This document shows positions 10,388 to 22,612 of a stretch of 64,000 nt of DNA, in pieces. How positions within the stretch are numbered: position 1 is the first letter of the stretch; each line of letters starts with the position of its first letter. The stretch is from Cymodocea nodosa (taxonomy: Eukaryota; Streptophyta; Magnoliopsida; Alismatales; Cymodoceaceae), in NCBI GenBank assembly GCA_036874045.1, contig CM072335.1, positions 15,334,001-15,398,000 of the forward strand. The letters are read 5' to 3'. The notes beneath the pieces were generated by a model. It did no database searches, had not been told where the DNA came from, and was given only the letters and a program-made list of their open reading frames with translations. Made by a program: the position numbers and the translations under genes.

Positions 10388-12242
10388 TGTTTAGAATGAA
10401 AAAGTGCATATTATTAACGGTTAAATGATGGTTAATTGCATAATATTTAGCTTATCATATGAGAATTAAGCCATTATGTTATAATTGCACTGTTATATGC
10501 TTTAATTGAAGAATCTACTTAATTTTGGGGAATTAATGTTAATTTAGTACATTTATGAACTGTCGGTAAATTGTAGGCTATGAAATTCTTAAGTATTCAA
10601 AAATACATCTGAGCATCGGATAGTTATACTTGTAACTCTCCGAAATGTTATTTTATGTTTAAACTGCTGCTGACACGTGTCAAGATCTGGTAGATTTAAT
10701 TAAGTTATAACTCGTTAAGTTAGCATAACTGTACGCGTTGAGTTGCTATATTGAACATTAAGGCAACGCGTTAGGTTAACGTTATAAACTTAAGTTGTTA
10801 TTTTTTGCACGTGTTTTATAGTTAAATCAACGAAGAAAGTCCGTTGAGTTATCTGTAACTCCACGAACTATATATTTTCTGAAATGCCACTATAGCGGTT
10901 GTAGGAATAGACAGTTGGAAGGAAAAACCACGTTTGCACGTATCACGCAGGAATTCAATCACGCATGGAGAAAGAAATCATCGCCGTTGATTTGAAGGAA
11001 GGAAATCCAACTAACCATTCAAGTAGAAGCAGTTACTACAGAAGAAATATAAAAGAAAAGAAGAAAAAAAGAAGTGTGTGTGATCGATGGACAGCTAGTG
11101 TATACAGAGGAGGAGCACCGAGTTTTCTACAGACAGTATCGACGATTCTCCAAAGTATCACACCAACCATCGTATCACCACCATAATTACCAATCGTCGG
11201 AGGTCTGTGAGGATACTTGCTTGATGTCGGGTCAATTCCGAGCTAAACACAGTGCTTGACAACCACTGTGAGGAGTGATCGCGTCGCGGGAAGGGAAGAC
11301 ATTTTCACCAAGCGCCGACTCATATTTCAGGAGATCGTAAAGCTTTTAGCCTTGGCTTCAGGTTGATGCCTATATGCTGAAGAGGAGATCATCTTGCAAT
11401 TCTAGACTCACGTTTCTATAGGGAGAGGAGACAGAATTGTAAGTGGTTTAATTTTCAGTGGTGTAATCGCGTTGTAAGTAGTGTCGGAAGTATTTACTGT
11501 CAAGTGAGATTACTTTACATTTCACCTTTCGCCTATTACATCAAAAACAAAAATACCAAAAACAATTTATCTTTGTTTGTATGCTGTATTTGAGTGTTGT
11601 ATTGTTTGTGTTGTATCGTGATTAATGTTATCTGTATCAGTTTTATGATTGTTTTATGTTAGTTTTAATTTTACAGTTTACTGAAATTGGTTCGTACAAA
11701 AAACTTAAAGATTTTAATGATGACTGTTTGAATCATCTAAATGTTAGTATTGCTTAATGATAAATCCAATGTTAACTAGCATTAAAAAGCTTAATTGATG
11801 TTATTTACAATCTGTGGAATTGCCCAATGGTTGGCCGAATTCCTCTGTAAATAGCAGTATTATAAAGAAGAGATAGGCTCGTGGAGTTAACTTAAGTCCA
11901 CGAGGATAGTCCGTTGAGTTAGCCATAACTCAACGAACTTAGTCCGTTGAGTTAACTGTAACTCAACGGAGTGCTTATTGAATATAAATTTGAATTGTTC
12001 ACAATCAAACATTTCTTAAATTCATCAGCAATTCCTTGTGGGATCGACCTGTACTTGCACACTGATACAATAGACATTGTGCAGTTGCAGTTAAAGTACA
12101 AATTGGAATTAATATCTAAATTGTATTAAAGGTTGTTTGTTTACTTCTAAAAGAAAGAATAGGCATAAAGATAAATTAACTAAGTAAAAATAGAAGTAAC
12201 AAATCCAAGTTTTTCTAGTGTAGTGCTGGCAAAACCCAAACA
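10388..12242 (+). repeat. 3' LTR of FBX element A
   Basis: It starts TGTTTAGAATGAAAAAGTGC and ends CTGGCAAAACCCAAACA, giving TGTTT...AAACA terminal inverted repeats; 1855 bp. U3 holds cacgtgtc boxes and the GAGTTA/TAACT stem-loops; a TATA box is at 11048-11055. The 3' part has three CGTTGAGTTA/TAACTCAACG-type hairpins (11880-11970) and a gggatcgacctgtacttgcac block typical of plant gypsy LTR ends. Confidence 0.9.
11048..11055 (+). promoter_or_regulatory. TATA box of FBX LTR promoter
   Basis: TATAAAAG in a purine-rich setting, conserved at the same LTR position in B (reverse, 20715-20722 and 27367-27374), F (45692-45699), I (reverse, 49570-49577), H (reverse, 51715-51722) and L (63571-63578). 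Transcription would start about 30 bp downstream. Confidence 0.7.
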
Positions 12243-12817
12243 ACTCTCAAAGTTTTTTTTTCTCTTTTTTTCCTCTTTTTTCTTTTGAACATAGTATATA
12301 TATGTATTTCATTAATACAGATGCAATAAAACACAAATCTCGTATAGTCCTGCTTCTATAATTTATTGAAAATATGAATCCATCTCAATAAGCTCATACT
12401 TTTTCTATAGTTTAATAAGATCTACACATAAATCATTCTACAAGTTTAATCAATCAAATTAAATGTATCCTTGATCATATGTATGTCATTTAATTCAAAA
12501 AATCAACATTTCAGCTCTTCTAGGATTTCAGATAATTTACTGAGTTTCAGCTAAGCATTTTTTTTTCTTTTTAAAATGGTGAAATTGTTAAACTCATAAA
12601 ATTCAGCAAAAAAGTAAGATACTATATCTAGATTTGTATGAATAGTAAAATTTTGTAGCATCTTATATAAGATTCTAAATATAACATTCAAGTAGTTATA
12701 GTTCTTAAAAATTTTACAGTTTTAATTATCGGATAATTATAGCAAATTCAAAAAGAAAAAAATTTCAATTTCCACAAAACTTTACAATACCATTCTAATT
12801 CCTTTAATTAATAAAAT

Positions 12818-14644
12818 TGTTAGGACCCTAGTATTTTGATAATGCAAAACTTATGTGAGGAAACATATTGTATTTCACAGTTAAGTCAGTGCAGCATTAG
12901 ATCAGAAGACAGATAGAACAAATTTCATGTAGATGAACAGATAGAGAAGTTTCCAGATAATACTGCTTTAAAGTTACAGTAGAATCGGACAGGTACTGGT
13001 TCAAGTATCTGAAGAATAAAACAGTAGCAAGACTATCGGACAATTAGAGGGTTAACTATCCAAATTTTACAAAGCCTTCGGAGAGTTATTATATCAGACA
13101 GTTAAGTTGATTGAATAATCGGATAGTTAAGGAGTTAACTATCCAGAAGCTTAAAGGACTTTTCGGAGAGTTACAGGTATAACTATCCGAAAGTTAAGTC
13201 ATTCAATAAACCGCATGCAGAAATACAGAACGGAAGCTTAAAGGACTTGTCGGAGAGTTAGATAACTATCCGAGTTTTCTTTTCGAAGAGTTAGATAACT
13301 ATTCGAGTTTTTCGGTAAGTTACAGACATAACTTTCCAGAACTTAAGTCATTTTATTACGCACGTGCAAAATTGAGAAGTCGACAGTTGAAAGCTTAAAA
13401 GGGAAAATCGGAGAGTTAGAAAGATAACTATACAAAATTTCAAGAGAGTTTCGGTGAGTTACAGTTTAACTATCGAAACTTAAGTCATTGAATTTCCCAC
13501 GTGTAGAATTCCAGACAGATGCTCAAATAGGGTTTCAGAGAGTTAGAAAGATAACTATCCGAAATTACAAGAGAGTTTTGGTGAGTTACAGTTTAACTAT
13601 CCGAAACTTAAGTCATTGAATTTCCCACGTGCAGAATTCCAGAGAGTGGCTCATATAAGTTTTCAGAGAGTTAGAAAAATAACTATCTGAAATCCTGAAG
13701 CATTTCAGTGAGTTACAGGGATAACCTTCTGAAACTTAAGTCATCCCTTTATGCACGTGCTAAATTAATGCAATCGGCAAGTATATAACTGTTCGGTAAG
13801 TTACAGTTATAAGTATTCGATTAAATGACAGCTCACGTTTAAATATTCTGGAATCCTACCTGGCAGAAAAGGTTAAGTGATCTTTCGGTGAGTTACAGAA
13901 ACTCTTCGGAGAGTTACATAGTTAACTATCCGAAAGAACAAGAAAATCAGTAAGATATCTTGAAACGATTTTCTGAACGGTCACTTATCGTATTGGGACT
14001 TGAGGCTAATCAAGTATAGTAGAATACATCCGTTGGAAGAAAATATGATCGTTGTACATATCAGGTATATATACAAGATACAGATAACAGATTTAAAACA
14101 GCTTTTTGCTCATATACATATAGAGATACAATATACATTGCAGATCAATTACTGATATATAAGAAAGTTCAAATTCAGTTCAACAAAGAATCAATTGAAA
14201 GCTGGATTTACAAGAAGATTCTTAAAGCTCTCCATGTGTTGAAAGTCTGATCCAAGAAGGATCATTTGGTTTGTAGTTTCAACCTGAAAGCTACATATAG
14301 TGTTGGTTTGAGTTTCGACCTAAAAACTCTAGATGTTGGTTTTCTGGAGTTTATACCTGAAAACTTTTGTGTGGTTGGTTCTTGCTTCAACCTGAAAGCA
14401 AGTGTATAAGTGTTGAGACACTTAGTGAAGCCCAAGTGATCCTTGGGAGTGGACTAGCCGAGTTGGTAAACCACCTAAAATTCTCTTGTGTTTCTTACCT
14501 TTATTTCCGCTGTGCATGATATTTTTATTTGATTATTACTTGTGCAAACTGATTAATCAAATTAGTTAGTAAAGTGAAAAATAGGCATAAATTCACACTA
14601 TTCTCCATTCACCCCCTCTCTGGTGAAGCCATTCGTTCCTAACA
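12818..14644 (+). repeat. 5' LTR of copia D
   Basis: TGTTAGGACC...TCGTTCCTAACA. From about 13030 to 13960 it is built of diverged units that combine a stem-loop such as CGGAGAGTTA...TAACTATCCG, the word CTTAAGTCATT, and a CACGTG-like box (for example 13366, 13498, 13627, 13754). The 3' end has repeated tttcaacctgaaagct-type words (14270-14400) and CATTCACCCCCTC before the terminus. Confidence 0.9.
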
Positions 14645-14646
14645 AT

Positions 14647-14661
14647 TGGTATCAGAGTAGG
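14647..14661 (+). promoter_or_regulatory. Primer binding site, tRNA-Met(i) type
   Basis: TGGTATCAGAGTAGG follows the LTR end after two bases. It is the standard copia PBS (TGGTATCAGAGC) complementary to initiator tRNA-Met. Confidence 0.9.
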
Positions 14662-14696
14662 TTGATCTCTTTTTATGGATTTAACCATTTGAGATC

Positions 14697-16230
14697 ATGG
14701 CATCTTTTCACAGAGATGGTCAGAACATCCATCGTCCTCCCTTGTTTGATGGTATTAATTATAATTACTGGAAAAACAGGATGGAATGTTTCCTCAAAAG
14801 CTCAGATGTGAGTTTATGAAAAATGGTTGTTCTAGGAACACCTATTACACCTAGTCATGAGGATGACTAGACTAAGGAGGATGAGAGAATCATCTAAATG
14901 GATGCTCGAGGGCTGAATATTATTTACTGTGCCTTATCTACTAAACAATATAATAAAGTTTCAGCTTGTAAATTTGCTCATGAGGCTTGGAACACTCTTC
15001 AAATAACCTTTGAAGGAACCAGCCAAGTGAAAGACACTAAAATAAGCATTTTACTCAGAAAGCTTGAATTATTTAAAATGCTTGATGATGAAACTATCAC
15101 TAATATGTTTTCAAGATTCACTGAGATTATTAATGGCTTAAGAGGTTTGGGAAAGGAATTTTTTGTTCGTGAACAGGTACAGAAAATCCTCAGAAGCTTA
15201 ACTATGGAATGGAAGCAAAAGTCCATATCGATACAAGATTCCAAAGACCTCAACAAATACTCAGTAGAGGATCTAATGGGCAACCTACTGGCCCATGAAG
15301 TTCAAATGAAGGAATGGAAAGTTGAGGAAGGTAATGGTAAAAAGAAAACTGAAACAAAGAAAGAACTAGCCTTTCCATCAACATAAGAACTTCAAAGCTC
15401 GGATGATGATGAAGTTGTGCTATTGGCTAGAAAAATTCAAAAAATGGATGAAGAAAAAGAATCATGCTAGCACATCAAAAAGTAATGCACCAATATGCTT
15501 TAAATGCAAGAAGCAGGGACATATACAACTTGATTGTCCACTACAACAACAAGAAGAAAAAGAAATGAAGAAGAAGAAGAAGAGGAGCTACAAAAAGAAA
15601 AAGGCATTGAAGACTGCTTGGGATGACAGTAGTTCTTCTAGTAGCTTATCTAGTTCAGATGAAGAGGTACCAATAAACGTGTGCTATACAGCACAAGAGG
15701 TATATTCCACTTCATCTCAAAGTGATTCTGATATAGACAATGATAATCTAGATGTAAATATTCTTTTGTCCACTGTTGATAGTTTATATGTTAAATGCAA
15801 AAAGTATAAAAAGGAAATTAAGCATTTAACTGCATGTTTAAAAGAAGCACATACTGAACTTGAAAATCTGCATGTTGAAGATAGGAAATGCTATAATGAT
15901 GAACTGATAAATGAAAATGAAAAATTGAAATCTGAAATCACTGATCTGAAAAATACTATGCATAAATTTACCAATGGACAGAAAGGATTAGATCAAATCA
16001 TTGGTTCTCAAAGATACAGTTCTAATAAACTTGGCCTAGGGTATGCTACTCCACATGAAATACCCTACTGTGGTGGTTTTATCCGATCTTATAGAGATGG
16101 TACAACAATGTTTGTCATCAAAAGAAGATCTAGTTCAATGTGGCTGCCAAAAGGCAATAAACTAAATATTGTTAGGACTAACACTTATGGACCCAAGAAA
16201 GTATGGGTACCAAAATCTATTTCTGTTTGA
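14697..16230 (+). pseudogene. gag: Copia gag (element D)
   Basis: The frame opens at ATG 14697 with PPLFDGINYNYWKNRM, the usual N-terminus of plant copia gag. A UBN2-type capsid region follows (14898-15386, LEL.KM.DDETI..MFSRFTEI). A zinc knuckle CFKCKKQGHIQLDC (CX2CX4HX4C) is at about 15495, then a Lys-rich and Ser/Asp-rich stretch and a coiled-coil-like segment. The end, TYGPKKVWVPKSISV, is the linker that in autonomous relatives comes just before protease. Damage: TGA at 14817 and TAG near 14868 (both probably former Trp), TAA near 14895, and a stop plus frameshift between 15387 and about 15480. Gag forms the virus-like particle and binds element RNA. Confidence 0.85.
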
Positions 16231-17499
16231 ATTGCATGATTATATGGTTTAGGGGGAGTAGTTGATCTATAGCTCCAAACTAGTTATGACAGTAAAATTT
16301 TGGTATTACAAGAGGCACCATAATTGGTAGAAAGTGCTCACTTAGACTAAGTGAAAATTGTGCCTAAAATCTTGATGCTCAAGGAGAGAAATATGTGCAA
16401 TAGTTAGAAACAAGTGTTATTAGAATAAGCAGAATCTCGTGAAGAGAAATTTTTTTTGAAGCCAAACAGTTGATAACCAGTTAAGAATCAGTTATGATAT
16501 TCTGAAATTAACAATTGGCATCAAAAGTAGCATCAATGATTAAATCATGTTCTTTAAAGGAAACAAGGCTTGCACGAGCCAAGTTGAATGACTACAAATG
16601 CAGCGAAATCAGATTCATCAAAGGACAACCAAAATCTACAGTAGACAGGTTATAGTCTTCAAATTATCTTCTGCAAATAGAAGAACCACTTGAAACAAAG
16701 ATCCAAGAGAAGATAAACGAATTGGAGTCAGAAGCAAATTGATTGAAAATCTTTTATGATATTTTTTTATTAACAATTGGTATCATATATGACATTCATT
16801 TTGCAAAATAGGTGCAACAAATTTGTCTTCAAGGAAAAACATATATGTAGGGGGAGAACCTACTATATGAAGAGAATTCAGAATATTACTTCAGTACAAA
16901 ATAAAAGTGTATAAAGAGGGCATGCATATAGGGGGAGAGCCTATAGCTTGCTATTATAAATCAGAGAACCTCCATACAGATAGGGGGAGAGCATGTGGCA
17001 GAAATTACAAATATTAACTGCATATTTATAAATTGCTACATTAACTATTGGCATTTCACTATTTTCAGTTTTTACAGATGATACAATAATTACACGAAAA
17101 CAAAGGAAGAAATATCACAAATCAGGAGAGCAATTACTGACTTCTCAGATGATAGAATGTCAACAACTGATATTTGACGGGATTACAGAAATCAGAAAAT
17201 TGGTATATCATCAGATACAAATTTAATGACAAAAAGGGGAGAAGAAGATTCAGCAAAAGAAAATTGTGGAACTCCTTTTATCTAATGACAAAAAGGGGGA
17301 GAAGAATATAGAAAATTACATAGAAGGTAGGGGGAGCTTTCCTAGCACACAGACAAGGCAAGAAATTAACTTCATTGTATTTATTGTAATTCTTTGCTTT
17401 ACTTAGTTTCTATGTGATTGAATGTATAGCAACAATCTAGGAAGTGAAATACATGTAATTTAATGTAAAGGTTTTCGTCATTATCAAAAAGGGGGAGAT
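16231..17499 (+). other. Non-coding region of D with array of polypurine tracts
   Basis: No ORF. G-rich purine tracts of the form (t)agggggaga or aaaagggggaga occur near 16250, 16849, 16929, 16981, 17231, 17289, 17328 and finally 17486-17497. Only the last abuts the LTR. Several are preceded by attaacaattggcatc/ggtatc words that resemble the PBS neighbourhood (16509, 16780, 17040). Confidence 0.7.
17486..17499 (+). promoter_or_regulatory. Polypurine tract of copia D
   Basis: aaaaagggggagat ends where the 3' LTR TGTTAGG begins; plus-strand primer site. Confidence 0.85.
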
Positions 17500-19326
17500 T
17501 GTTAGGACCCTAGTATTTTGATAATGCAAAACCTATGTGAGGAAATATATTATATTTCATAGTTAAGTCAGTGCAGCATTAGATCAGAAGGCAGATAGAA
17601 CAAATTCCATGTAGATGAATAGATGGAGAAGTTTCCAGATAATATTGCTTTAAAGTTATAGTAAAATTGGACAGGTATAGGTTCAAGTATCTGAAGAATA
17701 AAACAGCAGCAAGACTATCAAACAGTTAGAGGGTTAACTATCCGAATTTTACAAAGCCTTTAGAGAGTTATTATATCAGACAGTTAAGTTGATTGAATGA
17801 TCGGATAGTTAAGGAGTTAACTATCTGGAAGCTTAAAGGACTTTTTGGAGAGTTATAGGTATAACTATCTGAAAGTTAAGTCATTCAATAAACCACGTGT
17901 AGAAATACAGAACGGAAGCTTAAAGGACTTGTCGGAGAGTTAGATAACTATACGAGTTTTCTTTTCGGAGAGTTAGATAACTATTCGAGTTTTTTGGTAA
18001 GTTACAGACATAACTTTCCGGAACTTAAGTCATTTTATTACGCACGTGCAAAATGGAGAAGCCGGCAGTTGAAAGCTTAAAAGGGAAAATTGAAGAGTTA
18101 GAAAGATAACTATCCAAAATTTCAAGAGAGTTTCGATGAGTTATAGTTTAACTATCTGAAACTTAAGTCATTGAATTTCCCATGTGTAGAATTCCAAACA
18201 GATGCTCAAATAGGTTTTTGGAGAGTTAGAAAGATAACTATTTGAAATTTCAAGAGAGTTTCGGTGAGTTATAGTTTAACTATCCAAAACTTAAGTCATT
18301 GAATTTCCCACTTGCAGAATTCCAGAGAGTAGCTCATATAAGTTTTCGGAGAGTTAGAAAAATAACTATCCGAAATCTTGAAGCATTTCGGTGAGTTACA
18401 GGGATAACCTTCCGAAACTTAAGTCAGCCATTTATGCATGTGCTAAATTAATGCAATCGGCAAGTATATAACTGTTCGGTAAGTTACAGTTATAAGTATC
18501 CGATTGAATGACAGCTTACGTTTAAATATTTTGGAATCCTACCTAGCAGAAAAGGTTAAGTGATCTTTCGGTGAGTTATAGAAACTCTTCAGAGAGTTAC
18601 ATAGCTAACTATCCGAAAGAACAAGAAAATCGATAAGATATCTTGAAACAATTTTCTGAACGGTCACTTACCGTATTGGGACTTGAGGCTAATCAAGTAC
18701 AGCAGAATACATCCGTTGGAAGAAAATATGATCATTGTACATATCAAGTATATATACAAGATACAGACAACGAATTTAAAACAGCTTTTTGCTCATATAC
18801 ATATAGAGATACAGTATACATTGCAGATCAATTACTAATATAGAAGAAAACTCAAATTCAGTTCAACAAAGAATCGATTGAAAGCTGGATTTACAAGAAT
18901 ATTCTTAAAGCTCTCCATGTGCTGAAAGTCTGATCCAAGAAGGATCATTTGGTTCGTAGTTTCAACCTGAAAGCTACATATAGTGTTGGTTTGAGTTTTG
19001 ACCTGAAAACTCTAGAGGTTGGTTTTCTGGAGTTTATACCTGAAAACTTTTGTGTGGTTGGTTCTTGCTTCGACCTGAAAGCAAGTGTATAAGTGTTGAG
19101 ACACTTAGTGAAGCCCAAGTGATCCTTGGGGGTGGACTAGCCGAGTTGGTGAACCACCTAAAATTCTCTTGTGTTTCTTACCTTTATTTCCACTATGCAT
19201 GATATTTTTATCTAATTATTACTTGTGCAAACTGATTAATCAAATTAGTTAGTAAAGTGAAAAATAGGCATAAATTCACATTGTTCTCCATTCACCCCCC
19301 TCTGGTGAAGCCATTCATTCCTAACA
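17500..19326 (+). repeat. 3' LTR of copia D
   Basis: TGTTAGGACC...TCATTCCTAACA, 1827 bp, same length and same internal stem-loop and CACGTG array as the 5' copy. Followed by TSD copy AAAAT at 19327-19331. Confidence 0.9.
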
Positions 19327-19331
19327 AAAAT

Positions 19332-19529
19332 TACATGGCTATTACTTTAATTACCTCCCCCTATACCTACATTTTGCATTGTCCTCAATGTAAAAGATTT
19401 TATAGTAAATACAGTAATTGTAGCAGGCATGAATATTGTTTCATTGACTTAGCACCTAACTCAACGAACTTAATTTGTTGAGTGAATGAATAACTCTACA
19501 AACTAAGTTTAAATGTAAATTCAGGATAA
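19332..19529 (-). mobile_element. FBX C segment with polypurine module 1
   Basis: The reverse strand reads ACATTGAGGACAATGCAAAA then TGTAGGTATAGGGGGAGG (about 19344-19390), plus two GAGTTA/TAACT stem-loops at 19440-19500. It continues at 27988 after element B. Confidence 0.8.
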
Positions 19530-19534
19530 GTAAT

Positions 19535-21330
19535 TGTTTGGGTTTTGCCAGCACTACACTAGAAAAACTTGGATTTGTTACTTCTATTTTTTACTTAGTT
19601 AATTTATCTTTATGCCTATTCTTTCTTTTAGAAGTAAACAAACAACCTTTAATACAATTTAGATATTAATTCCAATTTGTACTTTAACTACAAGTGCACA
19701 GTGTCTATTGTATCAGTGTGCAAGTACAGGTCGATCCCACAAGGAATTACTGACGAATTTAAGAAATGTTTGATTGTGAACAATTCAAATTTATATTCAA
19801 TAAACACTCCGTTGAGTTATAGTTAACTCAACGGACTAAGTTCGTTGAGTTATGGCTAACTCAACGGACTATCCTCGTAGACTTAAGTTAACTCCACGAG
19901 CCTGTCTCTTCTTTATAACACTACTATTTACAAAGGAATTCGACCAGCAATTGGGCGATTCCACAGATTGTAAATAACATCAATTAAGCTTTTTAATGCT
20001 AGTTAACATTGGATTTATCATTAAGTAATACTAACATTCAGATGATTCAAACAGTAACCATTAAAATCTTTAAGTTTCTTTTTGTACGAACCAATTGCAG
20101 TAAACTGTAAAATTAAAATTAACATAAAACTGATACAGATAACATTAATCACGATACAACACAAACAATACAACACTCAAATACAACATACAAACAAAGA
20201 TAAATTATTTTTGGTATTTTTGTTTTTGATGTAATGGGCGAAAGGTGAAATGTAAAGTAATCTCACTTGACAGTAAATACTTCCGACACTACTTGCAACG
20301 CGATTACACCACTGAAAATTAAACCACTTATAATTCTGTCTCCTCTCCCTATAGAATCGCGAGTCCAGAATTGCAAGATGATCTCCTCTTCAACATACAG
20401 GCATCAACCCGAAGCCAAGGCTAAGAGCTTTACGATCTCCTAAAATATGAGTCGGCGCTTGGTGAAAATGTCTTCCCTTCCCGCGACGCGATCACTCCTC
20501 ACAGTGGTTGTCAAGCACTGTGTTTAGCTCGGAATTGACCCGACATCAAGCAAGTATCCTCATAGACCTCCGACGATTGGTAATTATGGTGGTGATACGA
20601 TGGTTGGTGTGATACTTTGGAGAATCGTCGATACTGTCTGTAGAAAACTCGGTGCTCCTCCTCTGTATACACTAGCTGTCCATCGATCACACACACTTCT
20701 TTTTTTCTTCTTTTCTTTTATATTTCTTCTGTAGTAACTGCTTCTACTTGAATGGTTAGTTGGATTTCCTTCCTTCAAATCAACGGCGATGATTTCTTTC
20801 TCCATGCGTGATTGAATTCCTGCGTGATACGTGCAAACGTGGTTTTTCCTTCCAACTGTCTATTCCTACAACCGCTATAGTGGCATTTTAGAAAATAACT
20901 ATAAAATACATGCAATAAAGATATAAGCCGCTAACCTAACGTGTTACCTTAGTGTATATTCATGTAACTCAACGCATATAGTTATGCTAACTTAACGAGT
21001 TATAACTTAAGTAAATCTACCAACTCTCGACACGTGTACATCTGGAAATAATAAAATATTCTCTCTAAACATAACTGTTCGACAATTTAAACATAACTAT
21101 CCGAAATATTAGAAAATTCGGATACTTAAGAATTTCACAGCATGCAACTTACCGATAGTTCATAAATGTACTAAATTAACATTAATTCCCTAAAATTAAG
21201 CAGATTCTTCAATTAAAGCATATAACAGTGCAATTATAACATAATGGCTTAATTCTCATATGATAAGCTAAATATTATGCAATTAACCATCATTTAACCG
21301 TTAATAATATGCACTTTTTCATTCTAAACA
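19535..21330 (-). repeat. 3' LTR of FBX element B
   Basis: Minus strand TGTTTAGAATG...GGCAAAACCCAAACA. TATA box at 20715-20722. Close to the LTR of A: a 73-codon open stretch (20584-20805) translates identically to 10965-11186. Confidence 0.92.
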
Positions 21331-21367
21331 CTTCCCCCATACCTAAATTTTGCTAGTCCCTTAGCAA
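21331..21367 (-). promoter_or_regulatory. Hairpin plus PPT next to 3' LTR (B)
   Basis: The minus strand has TTTGCTAAGGGACTAGCAAA followed by ATTTAGGTATGGGGGAAG, ending at the LTR start. Confidence 0.8.
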
Positions 21368-22570
21368 ACTAAGATCTAATTAATTGGTCTTTCAAAAAGT
21401 GCTAGAATTAATTCTTCCCCTTTTATTTTTTTTCTTCTGTTCAGCATAAACATATATTCTGTATGTTTCAGTAATCAACCTGTAAAGATATTTATATACA
21501 AAGTATATCATCTTCATATAGGTGTTAATTATATTATCCTTTGTTCTTCTTTTTATCATTTGTAATCCTGAATTTTCCAATAAGTTTTTCTTAAAGAAAT
21601 TTCAACAACATACGAATCAAAGTACAATCCAATTCAATCTGATTAAGACAAGTAGAATAAAGAATTGTATTTCCATTAAACAACTTCAAAAGTCAATTCC
21701 AGATTCATATTTTAGCAATTCTAGATAACAGAAAATATACTCGATTCGTAAGATATCTGTATTTCACAAAACACTTGTATCTTTTCAGAACAATATATGT
21801 TTTTTTCTTTTCTTTTTTTTTGTGTACTTTAAAAGTTAATTTGACAAGCTTGAATCATACAAGAGCTTTCTAATGTACCCATGTAACGAGCTTTCAGTCA
21901 ACAAACCTAGATCTGATCAGGATCTTAGGTTGTCAGATTTTCAGAGTCCTTTTTCAGGTCAACAATCCTTACATACGTATCTGCTCAAGTACAAAAGGCT
22001 CGTTATCAAACAAGTCAATAAACTCTCAAAGTTTTTTTTTTCTTTTTTTTTTCTAAAAATAAATGCACACATAAAACAAAGCATTAATCACATACTGTAT
22101 ATGCACGTATTTCATTAATACAGATGCAGTAAAACACCAATCTCATATAATTCTGCTTCTATCATTTACTAAAAATATGAATCCATAATAATAAGCTCAT
22201 ACTTTATTCGTAGTTTAATAAGATCTACACATAAATCATTCTACAAGTTCAATCAGTCAAAGTAAATGCATCTTTCATCATATGTGTTTCATTTAATCTA
22301 GAATTCACATCTCAGCTCCTTCAGGACTTCAGATAATTTTTTGATTAAGCATTAAATAATTTGATTTCATTTTAAAATCGTGAAACTGTTAAACTCATTC
22401 AAGCATCTTCTATAGCCTTCTAAATATAACATTCAAGCAGTTTATAAAAATTTACAGTCTCAATTATCAGATAGTTACAGCAAGTTCATAAAAATTTTCA
22501 ATTTCCTTAAAACTTTGCAATACCATTTTAATTCCTTTAATTAACAAACTTACATGCCTGTTACTTTAAT
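21368..22570 (-). other. Conserved non-coding zone of B
   Basis: Counterpart of 9065-10349. No sense gene. Plus-strand frame 21873-22118 opens MYPCNELSVNKPRSDQDL, antisense to the element. Confidence 0.5.
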
Positions 22571-22612
22571 TACCTCCCCCCCATCCTACATTTTGCATTG
22601 TCCTCAATGTAA
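22571..22612 (-). promoter_or_regulatory. Hairpin plus polypurine module 1 (B)
   Basis: The minus strand has TTTTACATTGAGGACAATGC then AAAATGTAGGATGGGGGG. Internal position, about 1.2 kb before the LTR. Confidence 0.6.

Larger units (their letters stand above)
7271..12242 (+). mobile_element. FBX element A (gypsy, 3' half)
   Basis: Left-truncated copy of the F-box-carrying gypsy family. It begins at the gag/F-box junction (GGCAACTGAATGAAGCAGC) and holds the intron, F-box pseudogene, first hairpin-polypurine module, non-coding zone, second module and 3' LTR. The LTR ends AAACA at 12242, and the following bases are backbone element C in opposite orientation. It is very similar, in inverted orientation, to 19535-24367 of element B. 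Because the 5' half is missing, no TSD can be tested. Its junction with host DNA on the left may be a deletion breakpoint. Confidence 0.8.
12818..19326 (+). mobile_element. Copia element D, complete, gag-only
   Basis: 6509 bp with two LTRs of equal length (1827 bp), PBS, gag, polypurine tract, and a 5-bp TSD AAAAT at 12813-12817 and 19327-19331. The internal region is only about 2.9 kb and has no protease, integrase, reverse transcriptase or RNase H. This matches the architecture of gag-only terminal-repeat elements (TR-GAG type), which need enzymes from elsewhere. Inserted into FBX element C. The LTRs differ mostly by C/T and G/A transitions (8 in the first ~130 bp), pointing to methylation-driven decay. 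Confidence 0.9.

Noticed and set aside
10965..11259. Two overlapping plus-strand frames in LTR A, repeated in B
   Set aside because: They span the TATA box and the presumed transcription start and lie in LTR; identity between A and B reflects recent copying, not coding selection.
13030..13960. CRISPR-like array
   Set aside because: The units are diverged, lack constant spacers and lie within a eukaryotic LTR.
14999..15283. 94-codon minus-strand frame
   Set aside because: Shadow of copia gag on the other strand.
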